Shown: one piece after another, positions 30,360 through 40,170 of the stretch
Layout: each line of letters starts with the position of its first letter
How positions within the stretch are numbered: the stretch's first letter is position 1
Assembly: GCA_963971285.1 (NCBI GenBank)
Contig: OZ020244.1
Span: 5,580,001 to 5,644,000, forward strand
Reading direction: 5' to 3'
Origin: Astropecten irregularis
Lineage: Eukaryota; Echinodermata; Asteroidea; Paxillosida; Astropectinidae
Length of the DNA stretch: 64,000 nt
The notes under the pieces: model-generated
The model's input: the letters and a program-made list of their open reading frames with translations, nothing else
Told to the model about the DNA's origin: nothing
Database searches by the model: none
Program-made: the position numbers and the translations under genes

Positions 30360-31434
30360 TCCCTAAATAAAACTATAGCTCTATGGTAAAACTAAGTATA
30401 ACTTAAGTAAAGTAAATCATTTGTTCACTTGGCAATGTTTGGCAGTCAAACCGTACCAATGCTGAAACTACGCACAAAACGACTAGTCTCATGCAATGTC
30501 TAGACTCCCAGGTTAAACTGGGTAAACTAAAACTAAAGTCACCAAAACAAAAATCACTTAGACACTTTAGAACTAGGGGCCTAATGAGTATTCTAACTCC
30601 ATTTTGGGATGGCTAACAATACATCAATGACGTCGATTCACTTACCTTTCGTTATAACTAGATTTCGTGTGCATCAAACGACGACGAATCTGGAGCCTTG
30701 GAGGGTTTCCAAAAATGTTTGTGTACACGTACATAACACGTGTAGTACATACAGTACTAACACTACACTAGCATGTACATGTACATGTACAGCATATAAA
30801 CACGTTACATCATAACTCATTGCTCTACAGTTACATAATGCACACGATGCCGACTACTAGTCTTGGCTCAAGATTAATACAACATACAAGACTTGAAGAT
30901 AAATACAATTAACACATTATATAGATGTCCTACCTCTCTTAAATAATTCAGGAGGGATAGGCGCAGAGGACCATATCTGGGCTATCCTAGGTGTCAGTCA
31001 GTCAATCAAGGAACGTGTCCACATCTGCTGATAAAATTTGGTCATTTTGCTATATCCAAAAATGGTGCTGGAATTCAGTCCAAGAAGGCACTAAAATAAC
31101 TTTATTTATGTCTTGTGAAGACACTCGACCGAGAGGGCGCCCTCCTAAAAGATCCATGGACTGACTGCATGCCTGAAACTAAAAGAGCTTTACTCACGGT
31201 ACCTCCATCTCGCATTCGAAGAACTTCCAAACCGAGGCTTGGATTCGTTTGCTCGTTTAGTTTTCTTTTCAGAATTGGTGTTACATTATATTTTCCATGG
31301 TCGTTGATCAGCGGGGGGGGGGGGGGGGGGGTCATTTTTTCTATAATATACCATGTGTATAATAAAGGGTGTACATGTACACTGAAAAGAAACCTGTGGC
31401 AGCCACTAGCCTGTGTATGCAGATGTTTCCATAC
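30360..31434. other. No gene; G19 homopolymer at about 31313-31331
   Basis: Non-coding sequence with ACATGTACATGTACATGTAC simple repeat near 30772-30790 and a run of about 19 G near 31313. Chance open frames only. Confidence 0.5.
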
Positions 31435-32065
31435 ACGTCGTTATTTGCGGCCCTCAGCCAGAGATTTGGGACACGGCCCAAGGTTTTATCGTGTACTGGA
31501 TATGCTCGAGTGATTTTGTGTGAACACAGGGCACGGACAATCACTTCACTCCAATTTCACTTGTTTACGTCAGGACGTTGGAGTAGCCGAGTGGTTCGGG
31601 CATGGGATTCTGAGTCGCTTGCACCGAGTTCGAGCCCTGACGTCGACACACTTCTTTAAGGCTTGCTACTTTTTTTTTTTGTGGCACTCGTCAGGTATAA
31701 GTAATTTTAGAAACGGTCCCGATTTCACCAACGCTTCGTGGCTCAATGGGATAAGCGACGGTACCACCGCTCAGACTTCCGGCAGCCTCGGTTCGATTCC
31801 CCGATCCTGACTCTCTGATCATGAATGGAACATGGCATGTGCGGACCCTGGCACCGCGATGGTCCAGGGGCCGCCTTGTTTCTCCCTCTTAGTCCTTCAG
31901 AGCTTTGCATGTCAGGCTAAGGTCTCAATGGTGGGGAGGATATGCAGTAGTCGGCTTGCCAGTAAGCCTATGGGTACTATATGGGAGCCGGTAAGCCGGG
32001 TGAAAGAATCCAGGTGAATCGCGTGCCCCTGAACACCTGACGGTCTGCTTAACTCTTGCTCTTTT
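31435..32065 (+). repeat. Dispersed copy of the two-tRNA-headed retroposon found inside the satellite
   Basis: Two tRNA-like units in tandem: GTAGCCGAGTGGTTCGGG...GAGTTCGAGCCCTGACG (about 31578-31645) and GTGGCTCAATGGGATAAGCG...GGTTCGATTCCCCGATCC (about 31738-31810). A shared body follows (GAATGGAACATGGCATGTGC, GGTCCAGGGGCCGCCTTGTT, CAGTAGTCGGCTTGCCAGTA, CCTGAACACCTGACGGTCTG) to TTAACTCTTGCT. The same sequence, reverse-complemented, is the retroposon module of every satellite unit to the right. Homology upstream of the first tRNA-like head extends to about 31435. The second unit has a tRNA-like B-box but no matching acceptor stem, so neither is a tRNA gene. Confidence 0.85.
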
Positions 32066-33177
32066 TTTTCTTTGTAGCTTTTGATGGTTGATGCTTATTG
32101 GCATTATTTGTAATTATACAAACAAATCATGCATAAAGCGCATTTCCACATGAAATGACCAATGCGCTTCATTACGCAATCCTAATAGCTAAATAATAAT
32201 CCAAAAGTCACTGATCGAGATGAAAATGGTTATGGGTAGGGCTACGGCTTAGACAAAACGCAGATGCCTATTGGACGCAGTGTCCTATCTAGTCTATAAT
32301 AATGGAGATCAATAACTTGGGCGATATCAAATATAGTGCGCCACCATGAGTTTGCCAACGCGATGGCCAATCACAATACTCGGAATTGTTTTGGTCTGGA
32401 AATCGCCCGAAGGCCTTAATGTGTATTTAGAAAATTAACTAGATAATCAAAACAACCAAAACCAACATCCAATCATAATCCAAACCGTACTCCTAACCAT
32501 TTTCATCTGTGACGTTGAGATTATTATTCTCTTATTACCCCTTTGTGAAGCGCATTGATCTGTTATGTGGAGATGCTCTGTATCATGTTTGTAATAATGC
32601 ATTCCCGTTCATTTTCGGCAAATGAGCGGACAATTTAAACGCTGCGTCATTCCATTTCCCGTGAAACTGCAAGGAACCTTAAATTAGTCATTTGATTTCG
32701 CTCCATGTGCAAGCAAATTTAAACAAGCGTCAGGCGAATAAAAAGAATCGCATTTGAATTTAAAATTCCACTCGAACAGCATTCAAATTCGCAACGGCTT
32801 TTGGCAGCGTGCTAAATTGCCGATTCTGTATGGCTAAACTGAACGACTGTTGAATTGAATTGAATGCAATGCTATAAATACGGATGCATCAAAGTGAAAT
32901 CTAGTGATGGTTTCAACAGAGGGGGCAAAATCACGTGAACACGAATGCGTGGAAATGAATTTGGATGCCCATTTGCCGCAAAAACCTAAAATAATATAAT
33001 AATACAAATAATGATACTAACAATCATTAGCCATCAAACGTTCTCATCTTAATTAAGTCTTAAAACATTGATTAAGTGGTAATGCCTTTGACCTCTCAAT
33101 CTCCTAAACAAAGAGCTTTCCTCCGGTATTGCCCACTTTAGATAAAGAGGCAGTCATGGCAAAACGATTTGATATTT
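32066..33177. other. No gene; possible decayed inverted-repeat element 32217-32512
   Basis: GATGAAAATGGTTATGGGTA near 32219 is partly mirrored by ACTCCTAACCATTTTCATC near 32490-32508. GCGCTTCATTACGC and similar words flank it. TTGAATTGAATTGAATG near 32853 may be a LINE tail remnant. Nothing is intact. Confidence 0.35.
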
Positions 33178-33430
33178 AAAGGAAGTACATGTATCATACT
33201 TTGGTAAGAAATGGAAATCTTACATATTTACGTATAACTTACAGGGTATGGAGATTGTGGTGGTAGAAACATACCGTTCCAATTTTTCCGATTGTTGGTG
33301 TATTTATCAACAAATTAGTAAAACAACGACCGAAATGCTTTTTGATCTTTTAAAAGATCAACAATAAAAAAGAAAAGACCTAAAAAATACTGTGGCTAAT
33401 TTTCACTGTTTTCTCAAAAGGTGGGCACCA
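33178..33430 (-). mobile_element. TTAA MITE, copy 5 (partial)
   Basis: TTTAAAGGAAG, ATCATACTTTGGTAAGAAA, GGTGGTAGAAACATACCGTT, AAAACAACGACCGAAA and TTTTAAAAGATCAACAATAA match copy 2 in order. The far terminus is lost where the gag fragment begins. Confidence 0.65.
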
Positions 33431-33449
33431 ATTAAGCAGAGGAATGAAG

Positions 33450-33944
33450 GAGATGGCGACAACGTTTTGAGCGTATGACCGCCAGTGGCATGGAAACGAA
33501 GGCAACCAGAGTACAGAGTAGCCTAGTTACTGCATGTAATAGGTGAGGATGCTCTTGAGATATACAATACCTTCTCATTTAGTGAACAAGAGAACAAGGA
33601 AAGTCTGGAGACACTGCTGAAAAAGTTCACTGAATACTTTGAGCCACAGAAAAATGTCACATTATGAGCGACATGTGTTTAATACACGAATACAGAATGC
33701 AGATGAACCAGTAGACCAGTTCATAACAGATCTCCGATTCAAAGCAAAAAAGTGTGAATTTGGGCCCTTGTGTGATAGTCTCATTAAAGACAGAATAGTG
33801 GTTGGAATCACTAGTGATGCAGTCAGAGGAAGACTTCTGCGCATTAGAGACCTAACACTCGACAAAGCAATTGAAGTATGCCATGCAGCAGAAGCATCTA
33901 GCAAACAGCTAGACAGCATAAAGCCCAGTGTGAATGAAAACTAA
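33450..33944 (+). pseudogene. gypsy-type LTR retrotransposon gag fragment
   Basis: Plus-strand pieces EIYNTFSFSEQENKESLETL and KFTEYFEPQKNVT, then, after a one-base frameshift near 33660, YERHVFNTRIQNADEPVDQF, ITDLRFKAKKCEFG, DRIVVGITSDAVRGRLLRIR and TLDKAIEVCHAAEAS. This is the retrotransposon gag (capsid-like) domain of Ty3/gypsy elements. No zinc knuckle, protease, RT or LTR follows; it abuts the LINE at 33945. Confidence 0.8.
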
Positions 33945-36470
33945 GATCTGCACGCTATCTTCTTCTGTCGTATGTCCTAGACATTCAGCTCCGTTGCTGT
34001 GAAACAGTCCAGCCAACGTGTCATTGTCGAGGTCGATTAGCCCACGAACACCATTTGGTGGCTGGTATATGGGGAAGCTAGTCAGCCCATGATCCACAGT
34101 CTGTGATGGATCCCCACACGTAGGTACTTTCTTTGAGGCCCCATTTCCGCATAGATACGCGGAAGCGTCCCACACCCGTCCTCAGACGGTTGAGGGTTGT
34201 CCGCTCCTTGCGGGGCAGGTGCTGGCCAGGGACAACTGTGGGGTCTTCGATGAAGTGGTGGAGCCTAGATGGTTCAGCTGCCTTCCACTGGTCCCTCCAC
34301 CTGGCATTCACCCAGGTGGTCTTAGGTGTGTCGGCTGGTGTTGAGTCGAGCAGTTCCTGGGCCTGTATGGCAAAAGGCAGGCGCGGTTCTAGTGCCAAAA
34401 TTTTTGGGGGGCTAGAAGAGTCATTATTTTTTGGGGGGGCTAGAAGACCCAATATTTTGGGTTCTTCTAACACTCGCTTCTGCTATGTCTTATTAGGGGT
34501 AAAAAAACATATACATTATAGCCCACACAACGCGTTTTTAATGTTATTGGCGCTTAATAACTGAAAAAAATCCAGTATCTTCAAGAAATTTGTTTTTCAC
34601 TTTCATTTTTTTTGGGGGGCTAGACAAAATTTTCGGGGGGCTACAGCCCCCCTTAGCCCCCCCGTAGAACCGCGCCTGGCAAAAGGGCGACGAGACTTAA
34701 TTAAGTCGAGCACGATGCGGGGTCTCTGTGACGGCCTTGTGGGGGAGATGGGATTCACACAGATGTGCCTTCCGAGCGATGGCCAGTGTGGCTGCCTCTC
34801 GCCTGATCCCTGCTGGGGCAATACCAGCAAGGATTGGCAGTTGGTTCGTTGGGGTAGCTCGTAGGCATCCGGAGACAGTCCGTAAAGCACTTTTGCAGCG
34901 TCCAGCTTTTGGACGTGGGAGCTCTGGCACCAGACTGGGGCGCACACAGGGTTCTGTCGAGCTTCACCCTAGGTATATCGGGGAGGACTGGCACTGTAGC
35001 CGAACTCCATCAACCATGATGTTGATTTGGCGAGTTGCTTCCCTGTTGAAGAGGTGGAACATCGTTGCTACAGTCCTCTCGGCGCTGAGCTTAAGTCGCC
35101 AGTCCTTCAGGTACGAGGATAAGGTGTTCATGTCCTCTGATAGGTCTACTTCTTCTGCTTCCCAGGATGGTTTGCTGAGTAGGATTGCCAAGTCGTCCGC
35201 GTAGCCGTACTTTCTTGATGTTTTTAGGGGTAGGTCGTGGATGTATATGTTGAATAACATCGGTGCCAGTACTGAGCCTTGCGGGACGCCGTTCCTGAGC
35301 CTTATCACCCAACTGCTTTGACCGTTACTAGTGTTGAGACGAAAGCTGCGATTGTTTAACGTTTCCATGATGAAGTTCACCATGTGCTTGTCTGGGATGG
35401 TCTCCAGAAGCTTCATGTTTAGCCCTCGCAACCAGAAGGTGTCGTGTGCAGCAGTGAGGTCCAGGAAGACGGTATCAGCCTTCTCTCCAGCCTTAAAGCT
35501 GTCTTCTATGTCTTGGCACAGAAGGGTCACCTGATCGGTTGTTGACCTACCGCTTCGGAAGCCGGCTCGTCCTTTGGGGAGCTGGGGTCGATCACTGGGC
35601 CCAGTGAGACGTGTCAGGATGAGGCGTTCCAGCAGCTTGAAGGGTACACACAGAAGAGGGATAGGCCGGTATCCCTTTGGGTCATCACTCGCCTTCCCAG
35701 GCTTCGGCAGGGCGATCACCTTGGCTCGGCGCCAGATCTTGGGCAGCTTTAGGCACTGGAGGCAAACAGAGAGAAAGGAACATAGCCAGTGGTCAGTTGC
35801 CTTCTTGCCTTGATGTTTCTTGTACTCCGGGTGGATGTTGTCTATGCCTGGAGACTTGCCAGTCTTTAGCCGTTTTATGGCCAGTTCAACTTCTTGGGTG
35901 GTGAAGTTGGTGGTTATATTGGAATCACACGCTGGGGCCCTGAGTAGCTCTTGGACTCTCGCTGATGTTGTTCGCGCGAAGTCCTTGTCTGCGTTGTAGG
36001 TGCGACGCGATGGAGTTTGCAGTGATGGGGCACTGTGTCGGGGATGTTGACCCTCCAGTCAGCTTGTTCAGGGTCTGCCACCCCCTTCGACTTGAGTAAG
36101 TGAAGTCAATTGACTCTACTGTCTCTGTCCAGCGTTGCCTGCGTTTCTTATTTAGTCTGCTGAAGAGGTTGTCTGCTGCTTTGTCTCTGTCTTCACTGGT
36201 TTGAGCTTCAGCGTGGGTGCAGAGTAGATGTTCACATTCATCGTCCCAGCAGGGAACATAAGCTTGCGTACACCGCGGGGGATGTTGTTCTTGGCGGCGG
36301 CCAGCAGAATCTTGCAGTACGAGTCGTAGGCATCGTTCAGGTTGTTAGGACACGGGTGTGGTAGGGCAGTAACTGCCTTGTTCACGTGTTTAGTGAAGCC
36401 TGCCCAGTTCGCTTTCCGGAAGTTCCATCTCTTGGCATCATTCCCGTGCACGGGCTGGACCAAGGATGGT
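33945..36470 (-). pseudogene. 5'-truncated LINE (non-LTR RT) with hAT MITE inserted
   Basis: Minus strand: pre-RT linker at 36152-36463 (KRWNFRKANWAGFTKHVNKA, IPRGVRK), RT at 34964-35719 ([83 protein letters not shown]). The post-RT region continues from about 34990 to 34690 and, after a 301-bp insertion, from 34377 (IQAQELLDSTPADTPKTTWV, EPSRLHHFIEDPTVVP, RLRTGVGRFRVSMRKWGLKE). His replaces Tyr after the motif A Ala (AAHD), and the catalytic YADD is present. The endonuclease is missing. Several frameshifts make it non-functional. Confidence 0.88.
34378..34678. mobile_element. 301-bp hAT MITE with 8-bp target duplication, inside the LINE
   Basis: Left end CAGGCGCGGTTCTA and right end TAGAACCGCGCCTG are perfect 14-bp inverted repeats. 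Subterminal GGGGGGCTA motifs occur in both orientations. GCAAAAGG at 34370-34377 is repeated at 34679-34686. An 8-bp duplication and CAG... termini are typical of the hAT superfamily. Removing the element with one copy of the duplication rejoins the LINE frame (RRPFAIQAQELL). Confidence 0.9.
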
Positions 36471-36627
36471 AATTACCTTTTGTCTAGACCACAGACTTGG
36501 CCCCAAAATATAACTTGCTTGATGATGCCACTTCATTGCATCTGATGAAGTAGTTGTTGCTACGAAAGCTCATGCTCTTTTTAAACTCTAGTTAGTCAAT
36601 ACAGAAGTGCTACTTGTATTTTTGTAT

Positions 36628-36690
36628 TTTATAACTGTCATCATATTCCCCTGTGTTTTGCATGGATCAAATAGTAACTGTCATCATATA
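36628..36690 (-). repeat. Inverted satellite monomers at the left boundary
   Basis: ATAACTGTCATCATATTCCC and ATCAAATAGTAACTGTCATC are reverse-complement monomers. At about 36688 the orientation flips to CTGATTCATGTAAAACAC, which then holds to the end of the window. This is a head-to-head junction at the array edge. Confidence 0.8.
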
Positions 36691-37254
36691 AGACAGTTCC
36701 TATCTGATTCATGTAAAACACGGTAATATGATCACAGTTACTATTTGATTCATGTTAAACGCCACAATATGATGGCAGTTACTATTTGATTCATGTGAAA
36801 CACCGCAATATGATGACAGTTACTATTATTTTGATTCATGTAAAACACTGCAATATGATGTCAGTTACTATTTGATTCATGTGAAACACCGCAATATGAT
36901 GACAGTTACTATTTGATTCATGTAAAACACTGCAATATGATGACAGTTACTATTTGATTCATGTAAAACACTGCAATATGATGTCAGTTACTATTTGATT
37001 CATGTGAAACACTGCAATATGATGACAGTTACTATTTGATTCATGTAAAACACTGCAATATGACAGTTACTATTTGATTCATGTAAAACGCCGCAATATG
37101 ATGGCAGTTACTATTTGGTTCTTGTAAAACACCGCAATATGACAACAGTTACTATTAGAATCATGTAAAATTCCGTTGTGTGTCGATAGTTACTATCTGA
37201 TTCATGCACAACACCAGAATATGACGACAGTTACTATTTTATTCATGGAAAACA

Positions 37255-37382
37255 CTGATGCAAAAAGGGGGTAAAAATCCGAGTGCGGGGTCCGAGGGTT
37301 TCTTACACCCGACGGTCGCAGAGGGGTCAAGCAGTGGGGTCAAGGACCCGCCGTGCCGCACGACCGAGGCCTTCGCAGCGAA
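37255..37382. repeat. GC-rich block, truncated C form (128 bp), R1 example
   Basis: CTGATGCAAAAAGGGGGTAA, then ATCCGAGTGCGGGGTCCGAG, and GCCGAGGCCTTCGC-like text (CGACCGAGGCCTTCGCAGCG) correspond to the first third of the A/B forms. It ends abruptly at GCGAA, where the T-tract (retroposon A-tail) starts. All eight units share this junction: 37255, 40171, 43502, 46833, 50165, 54114, 56907, 59701. Confidence 0.85.
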
Positions 37383-38410
37383 TTTTTTTTTTAATCTTTA
37401 AGTGTACGCCGTAACTTGAACATTTCCAATTAGGAAATTTAACAGGTATAAAAAACACTCACACATAGAATCACGGAGACAGGCTTAATATTTAACTGTT
37501 CCTCCTGACATTTCAAACGAGAAATAAAAAGATGCAAAAGTTAAGCAGACCGTCAGGTGTTCAGGGGCACGCGATTCACCGGGATACTTTCAACCAGCTT
37601 ACCGGCTCCCATATAGTACCCATAGGCTTACTGGCAAGCCGACTACTGCATATCCTCCCCACCATTGAGACCTTAGCCTGACATGCAAAGCTCTGAAGGA
37701 CTAAGAGGGAGAAACAAGGCGGCCCCTGGACCATCGCGGTGCCAGGGTCCGCACATGCCATGTTCCATTCATTATCAGAGAGTCAGGATCGGAGAATCGA
37801 ACCCAGGCTGCCGGAAGTCTGAGCGGTGGTACCATCGCTTATCCCACCGAGCCAGAAGCGTTGGTGACAACCCGGCAGTTTCTAAAACTATTTATACCAG
37901 ACAATTGACAGGAGAAAAACATTAAACAAAATTACTGAGAGCACATCGGGGCTCGAACCCGGGCCAAGTAATTCAAAGTCCCTTTCCCTAACCACTCGGC
38001 CACATCACATGTATTGACGGTGTCATGGAATGTAGCAATGAAGTGATTGTCGATACCCTATTGGCTTAAAATCACTCGAGCGTGTTATGAACAGTCTCCG
38101 TAGTCATGTATAACCCGCTATGGAATCACCTAATCCAAGTCCTAATCCAAGACTTTGTAGCAACATTTTCAAAACTTTAGGGCAAAGTGCTTGCCACCTG
38201 GTCTTGCCAGAGGTCGCGGAGACGTCTCTCCTTGGTGAGAGCGTAAGCCATTTTATGTTGGAGACGTCTCCGCCATTGGCGTAGACACTTCCCCGACACT
38301 CATTACATTCACCAATATTGAACAGACACTTCTTATACAAGTATTTTCTAAGCCCTGTGTGGGATGTCTTTAAAAACAATGGATGCCGAACCCGGTAACC
38401 AGAGTTTAGA
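37383..38410 (-). repeat. Retroposon module of the satellite (two tRNA-like heads, A-tail), R1 example
   Basis: Read on the minus strand: a 5' part from about 38410 (with GGAGACGTCTCC hairpins near 38220-38285), a first tRNA-like unit at 37941-38008 (GTGGCCGAGTGGTTAGGG ... CCCGGGTTCGAGCCCCG, Ser/Leu-like), a second at 37784-37860 (GGCTCGGTGGGATAAGCG ... GGTTCGATTCTCCGATCC), then the shared body and a 3' region ending in AAAGATTAAAAAAAAA at 37383. The body equals the dispersed copy at 31435-32065. A-tail, pol III-type internal boxes and dispersed occurrence mark it as a SINE-type retroposon. Other copies: 40299-41326, 43630-44657, 46961-47988, 50293-51320, 54242-55269, 57036-58063, 59829-60856. 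Confidence 0.85.
37941..38008 (-). repeat. tRNA-like head 1 of the satellite retroposon (not a tRNA gene)
   Basis: A-box-like GTGGCCGAGTGGTTAGGG and B-box GGGTTCGAGCCCCG are well preserved and Ser/Leu-like. The acceptor ends (GTGATGT and GATGTGC) do not pair, so it is not expected to give a functional tRNA. Repeated in all eight units; possible internal pol III promoter. Confidence 0.65.
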
Positions 38411-38558
38411 CTTTCACATAGAAACTGATCCATGTAAAACACCGAAAGATGAATGCAGTTACGTTTTGATTCATGTAAAACGCCACAACATGAGGACGTT
38501 ATTTGGTTAATGGAAACATCGCAATGTGACGACGTTGCTATATGATTCATGTAAAACA

Positions 38559-38920
38559 CCGATGCAAAAGTGGGCGAAAAACCGAGTGCGGGGTCCAAGT
38601 ATCCGAGGGATTCTTCGACCCGACAGCCACAGGAGGTTCCAGCAGTGGGCTTCACAAAGAACCCCGCCGTGCCGCAAGGCCGAGGCCTTCGCACCGAGTG
38701 GCACGGGCCGTTTTGGCCGCAGACTCCGAGAAACGGCCACCTCCGAGTAGCGTTCCGGCAGCGAGAGGTACGCTGTGGCAGACGGCCCAGATTTTGGCTG
38801 CATTAACCACGGCCCTTTTTGGCCACAAGAGTCCGAGAAACTGCCTCGTGTAAGGCGGCAGGGAAAGGTCTGCCGTGGCGACCGGCGGAGGACTCTCGCT
38901 CCAAGAGGTAGTATGGCGAC
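38559..38920. repeat. GC-rich block, A form (362 bp), R1 example
   Basis: Begins CCGATGCAAAAGTGGGCGAA and ends CCAAGAGGTAGTATGGCGAC. It is rich in CpG (GAGTGCGGGG, GCCGAGGCCTTCGCACCGAG, GGGCCGTTTTGGCCGC) in sharp contrast to the AT-rich satellite. Long open frames exist on both strands, but they run into satellite monomers and show no known domain. Other A copies: 51469-51830, 55418-55779, 58212-58573, 61005-61366. Origin unknown; it may descend from a DNA transposon. Confidence 0.85.
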
Positions 38921-40170
38921 AGTTATTATTTGTTTTATGTAAAACACCGGACTATGAGGAGAGTTACTATTTGATTTAGGTAAAACACCGGTATATAAGG
39001 AGAGATACTATCTGATTCATGTAAAACGCCGCAATATGAACACCGGAATGTAAGGAGAGTTACTACTTGTATCTCATTCATATAAATCACCAAAATATGA
39101 CGACAGGTACTATTTTACTCAAGTAAAACACCGGAATATGATGACAGTTACTATTTGTTTTAAGTAAATTTTTGTACTGCAATATGAGGAGAGTTACTAT
39201 TCGATTCATGTAAAAACACCACAATATGACGACAGCTACTATTGATTCATGTAAAACACCACAATATGACAACAGCTACTATTCGATTCATGTAAAACAC
39301 CACAATATGACGACAGCTACTATTCGATTCATGTAAAACACCACAATATGACGACAGCTACTATTTGATTCATGTAAAACACCACAATATGACGACAGCT
39401 ACTATTTGATTCTTGTAAAACACCACAATATGACGACAGTTACTATTTGATTCATGTAAAGCACCGCAATTTGACTACAGTTACTATTTTATTAATTTAA
39501 AAACGACGCAATATGATGACAGTTACTATTTTACTCATGTAACCATCGGAATATGACAACAGTTACTATCTGATTCATATAAAACATCAGAATATGATGA
39601 CAGTTACTCTACTATTAGATTCATGTAAAGCGCCGCAATATGATGACAGTTACTATCTGATTCGTGTAAGACACCGCAATATGATGGCAGTTACTATTTG
39701 ATTCATGTAAAACGCCACAATATGATGGCAGTTACTATTTGATTCATGTAAAACGCCGCAATATGGTGGCAGTTACTATTTGATTCATGTAAAGCACCGC
39801 AATTTGACTACAGTTACTATTTTATTAATTTAAAAACGACGCAATATGATGGCAGTTACTATTTTACTCATGTAACCACCGGAATATGACAACAGTTACT
39901 ATCTGATTCATATAAAACATCAGAATATGATGACAGTTACTGTACTAGTTCATGTAAAGCGGCCAATATGATGACAGTTACTATTTTATTCATGGAAAAC
40001 CCCGGAATATGACAACAGTTACTATCTGATTCATATAAAACACCAGAATATGATGACAGTTACTGTACTATTTGATTCATGTAAAACGCCACAATATGAT
40101 GGCAGTTACTATTTGATTCATGTAAAACGCCACAATATGATGACAGTTACTATTTTATTCATGGAAAACA

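Larger units (their letters stand above)
37255..40170 (+). repeat. Satellite HOR unit R1 (2,916 bp)
   Basis: C block 37255-37382, retroposon 37383-38410, short satellite, A block 38559-38920, then satellite 38921-40170. Diagnostic bases: TTACACCCGAC in the C block, CCCATAGGCTT and GGCGTAGAC in the retroposon. Confidence 0.92.

Noticed and set aside
33639..33944. Complete retrotransposon or endogenous retrovirus
   Set aside because: Only a gag domain fragment is present, with a frameshift. No protease, RT, integrase, envelope or LTR is nearby.
34728..35204. 158-codon plus-strand frame
   Set aside because: It is the antisense shadow of the LINE RT and post-RT region, which shows clear motifs on the minus strand.
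37576..37761. 61-codon frame repeated in every unit and at 31832-32017
   Set aside because: It lies in the body of the tRNA-headed retroposon; SINE bodies are non-coding. Its conservation follows from shared ancestry.
37941..38008. Functional tRNA gene cluster in the satellite
   Set aside because: A- and B-box-like motifs are present, but acceptor stems do not pair. The units are part of a retroposon with an A-tail.
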